64,000 nt of DNA from the NCBI RefSeq assembly GCF_000876015.1, contig NZ_BBQM01000012.1, positions 434,001 through 498,000 on the forward strand, written 5' to 3'. Both the position numbers and the translations under genes were made by a program. The notes beneath the pieces were generated by a model that saw only the letters and a program-made list of their open reading frames with translations, ran no database searches and was not told where the DNA came from. The stretch comes from Cupriavidus basilensis (GTDB lineage: Bacteria; Pseudomonadota; Gammaproteobacteria; Burkholderiales; Burkholderiaceae). Positions 1 through 9,037 of the stretch are shown one piece after another; within the stretch, counting starts at the first letter, position 1, and each line of letters begins with the position of its first letter.

Positions 1-871
1 ATTCCTGCTCGGTCAGGTCGGTCAGCGGCGCGCGCACCGGGCCCGCGTCATGGCCGACCAGCCTGGCGCCGGCCTTGACGATGCTCACGGCATAACCGGC
101 GCGGCGGTTGCGGATGTCCAGGTAGGGCAGGAAGAACTCGTCGAGCAGGCGGTTGGTGGTGGCGTGGTCGTCGGCGGCGATGGCGCGGTAGAAATCCATC
201 GCCGTCTTCGGGATGAAGTTGAACACGGCCGACGAATACACCGGCACGCCCAGCGCCTTGTAGGCCGCGGCATAGACTTCCGCGGTCGGCAGGCCGCCCA
301 GGTACGACAGGCGGTCGCCCAGCTTGCGGCGGATGCGCACCATCGGCTCGATCTCGCCCACGCCGTCCTTGAAGCCGATCAGGTTGGGGCAGCGGTCGGC
401 CAGCCGTTCCAGCATCTCCGCGTTGATGCGGGAGTTGGCGCGGTTGTAGACGATCACGCCGATGTTGACCGACTTGCACACCTCCTCGATATGGTTGGCG
501 ATGCCTTCCTGGCTGGCTTCGGTCAGGTAGTGCGGCAGCAGCAGGATGCCCTTGGCGCCCAGGCGCTGCGCTTCCCTGGCGTAGGCGATGGCCATGCGGG
601 TCGGGCCGCCGGCGCCGGCCAGGATGGGCACCTTGCCGGCGCAGGTTTCCACCGCGGTGCGGATCACGTTGGCATAGTCGTCCGGCGTCAGCGAGAAGAA
701 CTCGCCGGTGCCGCCGGCGGCGAACAGCGCGGTGGCGCCGTAGGGCGCCAGCCATTCGAGGCGCTCCACGTAGGTGTCGGGACGGAAGTCGCCTTGCGCG
801 TCGAAGTCGGTCACGGGGAAGGAGAGCAGGCCTTCCGAGATGATCTGCTTGAGTTCTTGTGGTGTGGTCAT
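1..871 (-). CDS. kdgD: 5-dehydro-4-deoxyglucarate dehydratase KdgD (3' end cut by window edge)
   Basis: This enzyme dehydrates and decarboxylates 5-dehydro-4-deoxyglucarate to 2-oxoglutarate semialdehyde in the galactarate/glucarate pathway. The visible 290 residues begin [10 protein letters not shown] and show the DapA/NAL-superfamily barrel: the GGTGEF substrate loop near residue 53, the tyrosine of VYNR near 142 and the Schiff-base lysine of GFKDG near 168. Known KdgD proteins are about 300 residues, so only the last few residues lie outside the window. The ATG is preceded by an AGGA-type ribosome binding site. It diverges from the MFS transporter at 1376 across an operator-bearing region, which fits co-regulation by sugar diacids. 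Confidence 0.93.
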   Translation of the reverse strand, partial: MTTPQELKQIISEGLLSFPVTDFDAQGDFRPDTYVERLEWLAPYGATALFAAGGTGEFFSLTPDDYANVIRTAVETCAGKVPILAGAGGPTRMAIAYAREAQRLGAKGILLLPHYLTEASQEGIANHIEEVCKSVNIGVIVYNRANSRINAEMLERLADRCPNLIGFKDGVGEIEPMVRIRRKLGDRLSYLGGLPTAEVYAAAYKALGVPVYSSAVFNFIPKTAMDFYRAIAADDHATTNRLLDEFFLPYLDIRNRRAGYAVSIVKAGARLVGHDAGPVRAPLTDLTEQE

Positions 872-951
872 GATGGCTGGTCCTGAGCGCCGCAAGGGCA
901 AGGTTTAGGTCAGTTGGCTCCGTGCTTCCCGTGGGGAGCACTCGTTCTTGA

Positions 952-969
952 GATATGTCATCGTACAAC
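952..969. promoter_or_regulatory. GntR-like operator, kdgD side
   Basis: The sequence GATATGTCATCGTACAAC matches the reverse complement of the site at 1276-1293 in 17 of 18 positions. On the minus strand a candidate kdgD promoter has a weak -35 (TTGCAT), a 17-base spacer and a -10 (TACGAT) that lies inside this site, so a bound repressor would block it. The ACGATGACA-type core resembles operators of FadR/UxuR-subfamily regulators of hexuronate and aldarate genes; the assignment to that family is an inference. Confidence 0.6.
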
Positions 970-1243
970 TGTGACCGGGTTTATGCAAGCGGATTTGTCA
1001 TGAGGGCGACCGTGGGAGGTGGCGATGGCGGAAAGCGGCGGCGCTGGCCGGCCGGGCAGGGGACCGGCTTCGATGCGCCGCTTCGCGTCGAATGTCCGCC
1101 GAATACCCGCCGGATGCCTGAAAGCTCGCTGAAAGACAGGTACGGTAGCGCTTCGGAAGCCTTCTTCCGCACGCCATGTCCTATCGGCAAAGCCGCCCGG
1201 CGACCAATCGGTCTTGCAGCCCGACATCGGGTAAACACATAGC

Positions 1244-1293
1244 TTCGCATCCGAAACCAGGTGCTTATAATTCTAGTTATACGATGACATATC
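1244..1293 (+). promoter_or_regulatory. Promoter and overlapping GntR-like operator, transporter side
   Basis: A perfect -10 hexamer TATAAT sits at 1266-1271, with TTCGCA at 1244-1249 as a plausible -35 and a 16-base spacer. The operator GTTATACGATGACATATC at 1276-1293 covers the expected transcription start and is the inverted near-copy of the site at 952-969. This is a typical repressor arrangement for substrate-induced transcription of the transporter and garD. Confidence 0.6.
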
Positions 1294-1375
1294 ACGAGGC
1301 CGGCGGCAGTCTCGATGTGGCCGGCACCGGTTGGAAGGGGGCCTCCACGCGCGCGGCCGGCCTGCCGGAGACCCC

Positions 1376-2737
1376 ATGAATCCCAGCAACACCCTCACCG
1401 TGGCCGGCGAGGCCACCCGCCGCAGCAACGTCCGCTACTGGATCCTGCTGATGATCTTCGTGGTGACGACGGTCAACTACGCCGACCGCGCCACGCTCTC
1501 CATCACCGGCCCGGCCATGCGCCAGGAGTTCGGCTTCGACGCCGTGCAGATGGGCTTCATCTTCTCCGCCTTCAGCTGGGCCTACGTGATGGCGCAGATC
1601 CCGGGCGGCTGGCTGCTCGACCGCTTTGGCGCGCGCCGCATCTATGCGTGCAGCATCTTCCTGTGGTCGCTGTTCACGCTGCTGCAGGGTTTTATCGGCG
1701 TGTTCGCCACGGTCGGCGCGGCCGTGACCACGCTGTTCGTGCTGCGCTTCGCCGTCGGGCTGGCGGAGTCGCCGGCGTTCCCGGCCAACGCCAAGGTCGT
1801 GGCAAGCTGGTTCCCCACGGCCGAGCGCGGCACCGCCTCGGCCATCTTCAATTCCGCGCAGTACTTCGCCGCGGTGCTGTTCACGCCGCTGATGGCGTGG
1901 CTCACGCATGCGCTCGGCTGGTATCACGTCTATATGTGGATGGGCGCGTTCGGCATGGTGCTGGCGGGCCTGTGGCTCAAGGTGGTGCGCAGCCCGGCCA
2001 CGCATCCGGCGGTGAACCGCGCCGAGCTGGAGCACATCCGGCAGGGCGGCGGCCTGATCGAGATGAGCGGCGACGGCGGCAAGGCCCGCGCCGGCAAGGA
2101 GCCCGCCGGCGCGCGCTGGTTCTATGTGAAGCAACTGCTCTCCAACCGCATGCTGCTGGGCGTGTACCTGGGCCAGTACTGCATCAACGTGCTTACATAT
2201 TTCTTCCTGACGTGGTTCCCGGTGTACCTCGTGCAGGCGCGCGGCATGTCCATCCTCAAGGCCGGCTTCGTGGCCTCGCTGCCGGCGATCTGCGGTTTTC
2301 TCGGCGGCGTGCTGGGCGGCGTGATCTCGGACACGCTGCTGCGCCGCGGCCATTCGCTCACGATGGCGCGCAAGGTGCCGATCGTCGCCGGCATGCTGCT
2401 GTCGGTCAGCATGGTGGCCTGCAACTACGTGGACAGCGAATGGCTGGTGGTGGGCTTCATGGCGCTGGCCTTCTTCGGCAAGGGCATCGGCGCGCTGGGC
2501 TGGGCCGTGGTGGCCGATACCGCGCCGAAGGAAGTGATCGGGCTGGCCGGCAGTATTTTTAATATGTTCGGCAATATTGCCGGCATCGTCACGCCGATCG
2601 TGATCGGTTATATCCTTGGCGCCACCGGCTCGTTCAACGGCGCGCTGGTCTTCGTCGGCGCCAACGCGCTGGTGACGGTGATCAGCTACCTGGTGATCGT
2701 CAAGGAAATCGGACGCGTCGAGCTCAGGCATCCCTGA
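1376..2737 (+). CDS. MFS transporter, glucarate/galactarate (GudP/GarP) type
   Basis: This 453-residue protein belongs to the anion:cation symporter branch of the major facilitator superfamily, with about twelve membrane helices. It probably imports galactarate or glucarate by proton symport. The first helix region contains [10 protein letters not shown], and the loop after helix two carries [12 protein letters not shown], the MFS signature loop. I chose the ATG at 1376 because GGAG lies just upstream and the N-terminus then matches the family; an upstream in-frame start at 1331 would add an unlikely extension. The gene is followed after 52 bases by garD on the same strand and is probably in one transcript with it. 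Confidence 0.88.
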   Translation: MNPSNTLTVAGEATRRSNVRYWILLMIFVVTTVNYADRATLSITGPAMRQEFGFDAVQMGFIFSAFSWAYVMAQIPGGWLLDRFGARRIYACSIFLWSLFTLLQGFIGVFATVGAAVTTLFVLRFAVGLAESPAFPANAKVVASWFPTAERGTASAIFNSAQYFAAVLFTPLMAWLTHALGWYHVYMWMGAFGMVLAGLWLKVVRSPATHPAVNRAELEHIRQGGGLIEMSGDGGKARAGKEPAGARWFYVKQLLSNRMLLGVYLGQYCINVLTYFFLTWFPVYLVQARGMSILKAGFVASLPAICGFLGGVLGGVISDTLLRRGHSLTMARKVPIVAGMLLSVSMVACNYVDSEWLVVGFMALAFFGKGIGALGWAVVADTAPKEVIGLAGSIFNMFGNIAGIVTPIVIGYILGATGSFNGALVFVGANALVTVISYLVIVKEIGRVELRHP

Positions 2738-2789
2738 GCGGCGCGCGGCACGCATCTGGGCACGTATCTGGCAAGGAACAAGGAAGGTC

Positions 2790-4400
2790 ATGTCGGTGAT
2801 CGATATCAAGATTGAACAACCAGGCGGCGCGCCGGCGGGCGCGCAGGCGCAGGGCGCCCCGCTGTACATCCGCATCCACGAGCAGGACAACGTGGCCATC
2901 GTCGCCAATGACGGCGGGCTGCCCGAAGGCGCGGTGTTCGCCGACGGGCTGACGCTGCGCGAGCGCGTGCCGCAGGGCCACAAGGTGGCGCTGGCCGACC
3001 TCAAGGCCGGCGACGCGGTGGTGCGCTACAACGTGGTGATCGGCTACGCGCTCAAGGACCTGCCGCGCGGCAGCTGGGTCAACGAGCGCGTGATCGAGAT
3101 GCCGGTCGCGCCCGAGCTGCACGACCTGCCGGTCGGCACGCGCGCCGCGGCGCCGCTGCCGCCGCTGGAGGGCTACACCTTCGAGGGCTTCCGCAACCCG
3201 GACGGCTCGGTCGGCACGCGCAACATCCTCGCCATCACCACCACCGTGCAGTGCGTGTCGGGCGTGGTGGAGCACGCGGTGCGCCGCATCAAGGCCGAGC
3301 TGCTGCCGCAGTATCCCAACGTGGACGACGTGATCGGCCTGGAGCACACCTATGGCTGCGGCGTCGCCATCGACGCGCCGGACGCCATCGTGCCGATCCG
3401 CACGCTGCGCAACATCGCGCTCAACCCCAATTTCGGCGGCACCGCGATGATGGTGAGCCTGGGCTGCGAGAAGCTCCAGCCCGAGCGCCTGATGCCGGCC
3501 GGCACCATGCCCGCGCAGGCCGGCGCCGGCAGCCTCGACGTCGGCGTGGTGTGCCTGCAGGACGACGCGCATGTCGGCTTCGAGAGCATGATCGATTCCA
3601 TCATGGCGATGGCGCACACGCACCTGGCCAGGCTGGACCAGCGCCGCCGCGAGACCTGCCCGGCTTCCGAGCTGGTGGTGGGCGTGCAGTGCGGCGGCAG
3701 CGATGCTTTCTCGGGCGTGACGGCCAACCCGGCGGTCGGGTTCGCCACCGACCTGCTGGTGCGCGCCGGCGCCACGGTGATGTTCTCCGAAGTCACCGAG
3801 GTGCGCGACGGCATCGACCAGCTCACCGCGCGCGCGGCCACGCCCGCGGTGGCGCAGGCCATGATCCGCGAGATGGACTGGTACGACCGCTACCTGGAAA
3901 AGGGGCGCGTGGACCGCAGCGCCAACACCACGCCCGGCAACAAGAAGGGCGGCCTGTCCAATATCGTGGAAAAGGCGATGGGCTCGATCGTCAAGTCCGG
4001 CACCAGCGCCATCACCGGCGTGCTGTCGCCGGGCGAGAAGCTCACGCAGAAGGGCCTGATCTACGCCGCCACCCCGGCCAGCGACTTCATCTGCGGCACG
4101 CTGCAGCTTGCCGCCGGCATGAACCTGCACGTGTTCACCACCGGCCGCGGCACGCCCTACGGGCTGGCCGAGGTGCCGGTCATCAAGGTCGCCACGCGCA
4201 GCGACCTCGCGCGCCGCTGGCACGACCTGATGGACGTCAACGCCGGGCGCATCGCCACCGGCGAGGCCACCATCGAGGACGTGGGCTGGGAGCTCTTCCT
4301 CCTGATGCTGGACGTGGCGAGCGGACGCAGGAAGACCTGGGCCGAGCATCACAAGCTGCACAATGCGCTGGCCCTGTTCAACCCGGCGCCCGTGACCTGA
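2790..4400 (+). CDS. garD: Galactarate dehydratase GarD
   Basis: GarD removes water from galactarate to give 5-dehydro-4-deoxyglucarate, the substrate of both KdgD and GarL encoded nearby. The 536-residue protein has the expected layout: an N-terminal SAF-type domain (about residues 20-105, including [13 protein letters not shown]), then the large UxaA/GarD catalytic domain beginning at [15 protein letters not shown]. Metal-binding elements such as EHTYGCG and GCEK, and [12 protein letters not shown], are present. The length is typical for GarD. AGGAAGGTC just upstream of the ATG is a good ribosome binding site. A 12-bp-stem hairpin follows the stop codon and probably ends the transporter-garD transcript. 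Confidence 0.93.
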   Translation: MSVIDIKIEQPGGAPAGAQAQGAPLYIRIHEQDNVAIVANDGGLPEGAVFADGLTLRERVPQGHKVALADLKAGDAVVRYNVVIGYALKDLPRGSWVNERVIEMPVAPELHDLPVGTRAAAPLPPLEGYTFEGFRNPDGSVGTRNILAITTTVQCVSGVVEHAVRRIKAELLPQYPNVDDVIGLEHTYGCGVAIDAPDAIVPIRTLRNIALNPNFGGTAMMVSLGCEKLQPERLMPAGTMPAQAGAGSLDVGVVCLQDDAHVGFESMIDSIMAMAHTHLARLDQRRRETCPASELVVGVQCGGSDAFSGVTANPAVGFATDLLVRAGATVMFSEVTEVRDGIDQLTARAATPAVAQAMIREMDWYDRYLEKGRVDRSANTTPGNKKGGLSNIVEKAMGSIVKSGTSAITGVLSPGEKLTQKGLIYAATPASDFICGTLQLAAGMNLHVFTTGRGTPYGLAEVPVIKVATRSDLARRWHDLMDVNAGRIATGEATIEDVGWELFLLMLDVASGRRKTWAEHHKLHNALALFNPAPVT

Positions 4401-4426
4401 GTCCCGCCGCGCGGCCGGTTTCCGCC

Positions 4427-4454
4427 GGCGTCCGGGACACGCGTCCCGGACGCC
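4427..4454 (+). terminator. Probable terminator after garD
   Basis: A perfect 12-bp stem (GGCGTCCGGGAC pairing with its complement) with the tetraloop ACGC is followed by CTTTA. The T-run is short, but the stem is strong and lies directly downstream of garD. Confidence 0.6.
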
Positions 4455-4460
4455 TTTACA

Positions 4461-4475
4461 TTGGCGCGGCGCCAA
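4461..4475. promoter_or_regulatory. Perfect 15-base palindrome upstream of the FAD oxidase gene
   Basis: TTGGCGCGGCGCCAA is perfectly symmetrical about one central base. It lies in the 314-base intergenic region before the oxidase gene, after the garD terminator, which is where an operator would sit. No regulator can be named from the sequence. The rest of this gap (4476-4714) shows nothing I can assign. Confidence 0.35.
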
Positions 4476-4714
4476 CCTTAAATTGGGGAAGGATCCGTTC
4501 CCCACCGCGGCGACAACACACCGCACAAACCAGCCGCACAAGGCAAAGGGCGCCGCCACGGCAGGCGCCCGGCCTGCCACCACCGCGTTGCTCCGTTCGC
4601 TTCGCCATGCCGCTTTTCCCGCCGACATGACGCTTCGGCGGGGGCATGCCGTGCGCGCGTTTGCCGGCCGCGTGGCCAGCTACCGAACCGGGGACTCACG
4701 TCGCGAGGTGCATC

Positions 4715-6100
4715 ATGGCTGACCTGTCCGGTGAACTGGTGGAAGAATGGAGGGCAAGGCTGCGCGGCAAGGCGCTGCTGCCCGGCGAAGCGGGCTACGA
4801 TGAGGCCCGCACGATCTGGAACGCGATGATCGACCGGCGCCCCGCGCTGATCGTCAAGGCCGCGGGCGCGGCCGACGTCATGGCCACGGTGGCGTTCGCG
4901 CGCGACCGGAACATGCTGCTGTCGGTGCGCTCGGGCGGCCACAACATCGGCGGCCACGCGGTATGCGACGGCGGTATCACGCTGGATCTGTCCGGCATGA
5001 AGTCGGTCCGCATCGACCCGGTGGCGCAGCGCGCCCACGTCGAGCCCGGCGCCACGCTGGCGGAGTTCGACCACGAGGCGCAGGCCTTCGGCCTCGCCAC
5101 GCCGCTCGGCATCAACTCCACCACCGGCGTGGCCGGGCTCACGCTCGGCGGCGGCTTCGGCTGGATCAGCCGCAAGTTCGGCGCCTCGGTCGACAACCTC
5201 ACCGGCGCGCACGTGGTCACGGCCGACGGCAAGCTGCTGCGCGCCAGCGCGGGCGAGCACGCCGACCTGTTCTGGGCCATCCGCGGCGGCGGCGGCAATT
5301 TCGGCGTGGTGACGATGTTCGAGTTCGCCCTGCATCCGGTCGGCCCCGAGATCTACGGCGGGCTGATCGTCTATCCGCTGGAGCAGGCGGGCACGGTGCT
5401 GCAGGGCCTGCGCGACCGCTTTCCCGGCATGCCCGACGAGCTCACCGTGTGGGCGGTGCTGCGGCAGGCGCCGCCGCTGCCGTTCCTGCCGCCCGAGGTG
5501 CACGGCAAGCCCGTCGTGGCGCTCGCGGTCTGCTACATCGGCCCGGTGGAAAACGGCCCGCAGCTCGCCGCGCCGCTGCGCAACCTCGGCACGCCCTATG
5601 GCGAGCACCTGGGCCCGATGCGCTTCGCCTCGTGGCAGCAGGCATTCGATCCCATGCTGGTGCCGGGCGCGCGCAACTACTGGAAGTCGCACAACTTCGC
5701 CGGGCTCGACGACGGCCTGATCGAGGTGCTGACGGCGTGCCTCACCCGGCTGCCGTCGCCGCAGACCGAGATCTTCATCGGCGCGATGGGCGGGCAGACC
5801 AACCGCGTGGCGCCGGACGCCACCGCCTACGCCAACCGCGACGCCAACTTCATCATGAACGTGCATGGCCGCTGGGACGACGCGGCCAGCGACGCCGCCT
5901 GCGTCGCCTGGGCGCGCGAGGTCTTCACGGCGGCTGCGCCCTATGCGCTGGGCACGGTGTACGTCAACTTCCTTACGCAGGACGAGGGCGACCGCGTGGG
6001 CGCGGCCTACGGGCCGAACTACGCGCGGCTGGCGGAACTGAAGCGGCGCTACGACCCGGGCAACCTGTTCCGGCACAACCAGAACATCAAGCCGGCCTGA
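4715..6100 (+). CDS. FAD-binding oxidase, berberine-bridge-enzyme-like
   Basis: This 461-residue protein has the PCMH-type FAD domain followed by a C-terminal BBE segment. The motif SVRSGGHNIGGHA (about residue 70) contains the histidine that carries covalent FAD in this family, and GLTLGGGFGWISRKFG supports FAD binding. The C-terminus has NYARLAELKRRYDPGNLFRHNQNI, typical of the BBE end (here quoted in part: RYDPGNLFRHNQNI). Family members oxidise sugars, alkaloids or other alcohols with oxygen. Its position beside sugar-acid genes suggests a carbohydrate substrate, but that is inference. The ATG at 4715 is chosen over 4646 because GAGGTG lies at the right distance. Confidence 0.82.
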   Translation: MADLSGELVEEWRARLRGKALLPGEAGYDEARTIWNAMIDRRPALIVKAAGAADVMATVAFARDRNMLLSVRSGGHNIGGHAVCDGGITLDLSGMKSVRIDPVAQRAHVEPGATLAEFDHEAQAFGLATPLGINSTTGVAGLTLGGGFGWISRKFGASVDNLTGAHVVTADGKLLRASAGEHADLFWAIRGGGGNFGVVTMFEFALHPVGPEIYGGLIVYPLEQAGTVLQGLRDRFPGMPDELTVWAVLRQAPPLPFLPPEVHGKPVVALAVCYIGPVENGPQLAAPLRNLGTPYGEHLGPMRFASWQQAFDPMLVPGARNYWKSHNFAGLDDGLIEVLTACLTRLPSPQTEIFIGAMGGQTNRVAPDATAYANRDANFIMNVHGRWDDAASDAACVAWAREVFTAAAPYALGTVYVNFLTQDEGDRVGAAYGPNYARLAELKRRYDPGNLFRHNQNIKPA

Positions 6101-6117
6101 ATCCAGGGAGCGATGAA

Positions 6118-6144
6118 GCGGCGGCGCGGGCGGGGAGCCGCCGC
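6118..6144. terminator. GC-rich hairpin between convergent genes
   Basis: GCGGCGGC and GCCGCCGC form an 8-bp stem around an 11-base loop in the 151-base gap between the converging FAD oxidase and LysR genes. There is no downstream T-run on either strand, so a terminator role is only suggested by position. Confidence 0.3.
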
Positions 6145-6251
6145 GAGAAAAAGGCGCGATTGGCGCCCAGGATTGTCCACCGGATACCAGTCATGCCGTC
6201 GGCAGGAATGGCGCAAGGGGGCACGCCTCCTCCCGCCATGCCCGGCCCGGC

Positions 6252-7193
6252 TCAGATCAGCCGCGCCCCCGGCCACGCGCCGGACATCACGATATTGCGC
6301 ACCGACTGCCGCACCGTCTGCATGATGTCCCACAGTTCGGGCACCGGCGGGCGGTTGCGCGCGGTCGCCAGCGCCACCTGGCGCGTGACCACCGGATCCA
6401 CCAGCCGGGCCGAGTGCAGCCGGCCCTGCGCCACGCGGTCGGCGACCGCGGCGAACGGCAGCAGCGTGGCGCCGCAGCCGTCTTCCACCAGGCGCATCGC
6501 CACGGTGTTGGAGGCATCGCATTCCAGCGCGAGCTGCAGCGCGGTGCCGCTGCGCGCGGCCAGCGACTCGGCCAGCACGCGCAGGCCGTGGCCGGTGCTG
6601 GGCAGGATCAGCGGCACTTCGGCGAGCCGGCGCACGGCAAAGGTCGGGCCGAGATGGCTCCACGAGGTCGGCGTGACCAGGGTCAGGTCTTCCTCGAGCA
6701 GGATGTCCACCTTCAGCGCGCCTTGCTGCTCGGGCAGGTAGAGCAGGGCGACGTCGATCTCGCCGGCCGCGAGCCACGCCAGCACCGGGCTGGCCAGCCC
6801 TTCGACGAAGCGTACCTTGGTGGCGGGAAAGCGCTGCTTGAGCGCGGTGCCGATGCTGGCGAACGCGGTGTTGGCGATGGTCGGCTGCGCGGCGATCACC
6901 AGTTGCGCCGGCCCCTGCGCCGACGACGCGCGGATGGCCTCGCGCGCCTCCGCCAGCGTGGCGGCGACCTGGCGCGCGTAGACGATCAGCGTCTGGCCGG
7001 CCTCGGTCAGCACCACGCCGCGCCCGCTGCGGTGGAACAGGCGCGTGTCCAGCGCCGATTCCAGCCGCGCGATCTGGCGGCTCACGGTGGACTGGTCGGC
7101 GCCCATTTCGAGCGCGGCGCGCGAGATGCTCTGCGTGTTGGCCACGCAGACGAAGCAGGCCAGGTCTTCCGAGTTCAGCGTGCTTGCCGTCAT
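6252..7193 (-). CDS. LysR-type transcriptional regulator
   Basis: This 313-residue protein has the LysR layout: an N-terminal winged helix-turn-helix (about residues 8-65, including ISRAALEMGADQSTVSRQIA) and a C-terminal periplasmic-binding-like effector domain beginning near SAQGPAQLVIAAQP. It starts 13 bases downstream of the garR stop codon on the same strand, so it is probably the last gene of the seven-gene operon that begins at 13,468. It likely senses a sugar-acid intermediate, but the sequence does not say which one. LysR genes usually diverge from their targets; being distal in the operon is less common. Confidence 0.88.
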   Translation of the reverse strand: MTASTLNSEDLACFVCVANTQSISRAALEMGADQSTVSRQIARLESALDTRLFHRSGRGVVLTEAGQTLIVYARQVAATLAEAREAIRASSAQGPAQLVIAAQPTIANTAFASIGTALKQRFPATKVRFVEGLASPVLAWLAAGEIDVALLYLPEQQGALKVDILLEEDLTLVTPTSWSHLGPTFAVRRLAEVPLILPSTGHGLRVLAESLAARSGTALQLALECDASNTVAMRLVEDGCGATLLPFAAVADRVAQGRLHSARLVDPVVTRQVALATARNRPPVPELWDIMQTVRQSVRNIVMSGAWPGARLI

Positions 7194-7206
7194 CGCACCG
7201 CCGCCA

Positions 7207-8109
7207 TCAGCCCTTGGCCGCCGGCTTGTCGCCGATGGCGTGGCCGGCCATGTGCTCGAGCGCGCGCACCAGGCCGGAGTGGTCCCAGCGCGCGCCGCCG
7301 AGCGCGCCGCACACGTTGAACAGTTGCTGGCACGAGGCGGTGTTGGGCAGGCTCACGCCGAGCTTGTGCGCGGTGGACAGCGCCAGGTTCAGGTCCTTCT
7401 GGTGCAGCTCGATGCGAAAGCCCGGGTCGAAGGTGCGCTTGATCATGCGCTCGCCGTGCACCTCCAGGATGCGCGAACTGGCAAAGCCGCCCATCAGCGC
7501 CTCGCGCACGCGCGCCGGGTCGGCGCCGGCCTTGGCGGCCAGCACCAGCGCCTCGCCCACGGCCTCGATGGTCAGCGCGACGATGACCTGGTTGGCCACC
7601 TTGGCCACCTGGCCGTCGCCCACGCCGCCCACCAGCGTGATGTTCTTGCCCATCAGCTTGAGCAGCGGCAGCACGCGGTCGAACGCCTCCTGCCTGCCGC
7701 CGGCCATGATCGACAGCGTGGCGGCCTTGGCGCCGACCTCGCCGCCGGACACCGGGCCGTCCACGTAGTCGCAGCCGAGCGCCTCGATCCTGCCGGCGAA
7801 CACGCGCGTCTCGATCGGCGAGATCGAGCTCATGTCGACCACGGTCTTGCCCTTGGAAAGCCCCTGTGCCACGCTGTTGTCGCCGAACAGCACCTTTTCC
7901 ACGTCGGGCGTGTCGGGCAGCATCAGGAAAACGACCTCGCTCTGGCGCGCCACCTCGGCGGCGTTGGCGCACGCCTGCGCGCCGGCGTCGAGCAGGGCCT
8001 GGGGCGCGCCGCTGCGCGAGTGCACGTAGAGCGCGTGGCCGCCGGCCGCGAGGTGCTGCGCCATCGGCGTGCCCATCACGCCCAGGCCGATGAATCCGAT
8101 CTTGCTCAT
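7207..8109 (-). CDS. garR: 2-hydroxy-3-oxopropionate (tartronate semialdehyde) reductase GarR
   Basis: GarR reduces tartronate semialdehyde to D-glycerate with NAD(P)H, the step after GarL cleavage. The 300-residue protein has the beta-hydroxyacid dehydrogenase features: the Rossmann motif GFIGLGVMGTPMA at the N-terminus, the substrate loop DGPVSGGEVGA near residue 120, and the catalytic lysine in GDGQVAKVANQ near residue 170. Length and motifs fit the GarR/GlxR family closely. The garL gene ends 65 bases upstream and the LysR gene begins 13 bases downstream, so all three are probably co-transcribed. Confidence 0.93.
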   Translation of the reverse strand: MSKIGFIGLGVMGTPMAQHLAAGGHALYVHSRSGAPQALLDAGAQACANAAEVARQSEVVFLMLPDTPDVEKVLFGDNSVAQGLSKGKTVVDMSSISPIETRVFAGRIEALGCDYVDGPVSGGEVGAKAATLSIMAGGRQEAFDRVLPLLKLMGKNITLVGGVGDGQVAKVANQVIVALTIEAVGEALVLAAKAGADPARVREALMGGFASSRILEVHGERMIKRTFDPGFRIELHQKDLNLALSTAHKLGVSLPNTASCQQLFNVCGALGGARWDHSGLVRALEHMAGHAIGDKPAAKG

Positions 8110-8174
8110 GTCTGTCCTCTCTTCATGTGCGCTGCCTGGCGCCACGCCATGCAGCCTCAGGTCGTCAGGCTGCT

Positions 8175-8978
8175 TCAGCCGGCGAAGCGGTCGCGCAGCG
8201 CCTGCGTCGCGTTGCGGAAGATGCCCTGGTCCACGCCCACCGCGACGAAGGCCGCGCCCATGTCGAGGTAGCGGCGCGCGTCGGCCTCCACCGGCGTGAG
8301 CGTGCCCACGGCCTTGCCGGCGCGATTGGCGGCCGCGAAGATGCGCGCCACCTGCGCCTGCACGTCCGGGTGGTTGGGGTTGCCGATGTGCCCGCACGCG
8401 GCGGCCAGGTCGGACGGGCCGATGAAGATGCCGTCCACGCCGTCCACCGCGCAGATCTCGTCCACGGCATCCACGCCTTTCTGGCTTTCGATCTGCACCA
8501 GCACGCAGATATTGTCGTTGATCCGGCTGAAGTAGTCGGGTACCGTGCCGTAGCGGTTGCTGCGCTGGGACATCGACACGCCGCGCACGCCGGCCGGCGG
8601 GTAGCGCGTGGCGCTGACCGCGCGGCCGGCCTGCTCGGCGCTTTCCACGAACGGGATCAGGAAATTGTAGAAGCCGATGTCGAGCAGGCGCTTCATCAGC
8701 ACCGGGTCGTTGACCGGCGGGCGCACCACCGGCGCGCTCACGCTGCCTTGCAGCGCCTGCAGCTGCGGGATGAAGGTCAGCACGTCGTTGGGCGAATGCT
8801 CGCCGTCGAGCAGCAGCCAGTCGAAGCCGGCCAGGCCGAGGATCTCGGTGGTGGTGGCGTTGCCCAGCGAGCACCAGCAGCCGATCAGGCGGCGGCGCGC
8901 GAGGATGTCGGCGCGGAAGCGGTTGGGCAGCGGCGAGGGCAGCAGCGAGTTCGGCAGCGGGGTCGGCAACGAAGGCAT
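8175..8978 (-). CDS. garL: 2-dehydro-3-deoxyglucarate aldolase GarL
   Basis: GarL cleaves 5-dehydro-4-deoxyglucarate or 2-dehydro-3-deoxyglucarate to pyruvate and tartronate semialdehyde, using a divalent metal. The 267-residue HpcH/HpaI-family protein carries [20 protein letters not shown], the arginine and glutamine motif [12 protein letters not shown], and the metal-binding VQIESQKGV followed by [12 protein letters not shown]. These segments align almost word for word with enterobacterial GarL as I remember it. An N-terminal stretch with repeated PLPNS/PLPN is an unusual leader of about 15 residues. The gene lies between the UxaA-family gene and garR in one orientation. Confidence 0.93.
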   Translation of the reverse strand: MPSLPTPLPNSLLPSPLPNRFRADILARRRLIGCWCSLGNATTTEILGLAGFDWLLLDGEHSPNDVLTFIPQLQALQGSVSAPVVRPPVNDPVLMKRLLDIGFYNFLIPFVESAEQAGRAVSATRYPPAGVRGVSMSQRSNRYGTVPDYFSRINDNICVLVQIESQKGVDAVDEICAVDGVDGIFIGPSDLAAACGHIGNPNHPDVQAQVARIFAAANRAGKAVGTLTPVEADARRYLDMGAAFVAVGVDQGIFRNATQALRDRFAG

Positions 8979-9037
8979 GAGGCGGTGTGTCCTGGCGCAG
9001 TTTGTCTGGTACGGGCGGAGTCGGAGGGAGTCGGGCG

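Larger units (their letters stand above)
872..1375. promoter_or_regulatory. Divergent promoter region between kdgD and the sugar-diacid transporter
   Basis: About 500 bases separate the two divergent start codons, and I see no credible gene here. The region carries two inverted copies of an 18-base operator (952-969 and 1276-1293), each close to one presumed promoter. The 300 bases between the operators are GC-rich and show no other clear signal. The layout suggests one GntR-type repressor controlling both directions; its gene is not in this window. Confidence 0.7.

Noticed and set aside
2724-4628. 634-codon frame antisense to garD.
   Set aside because: It only mirrors garD codon bias; no motif, no start signal.
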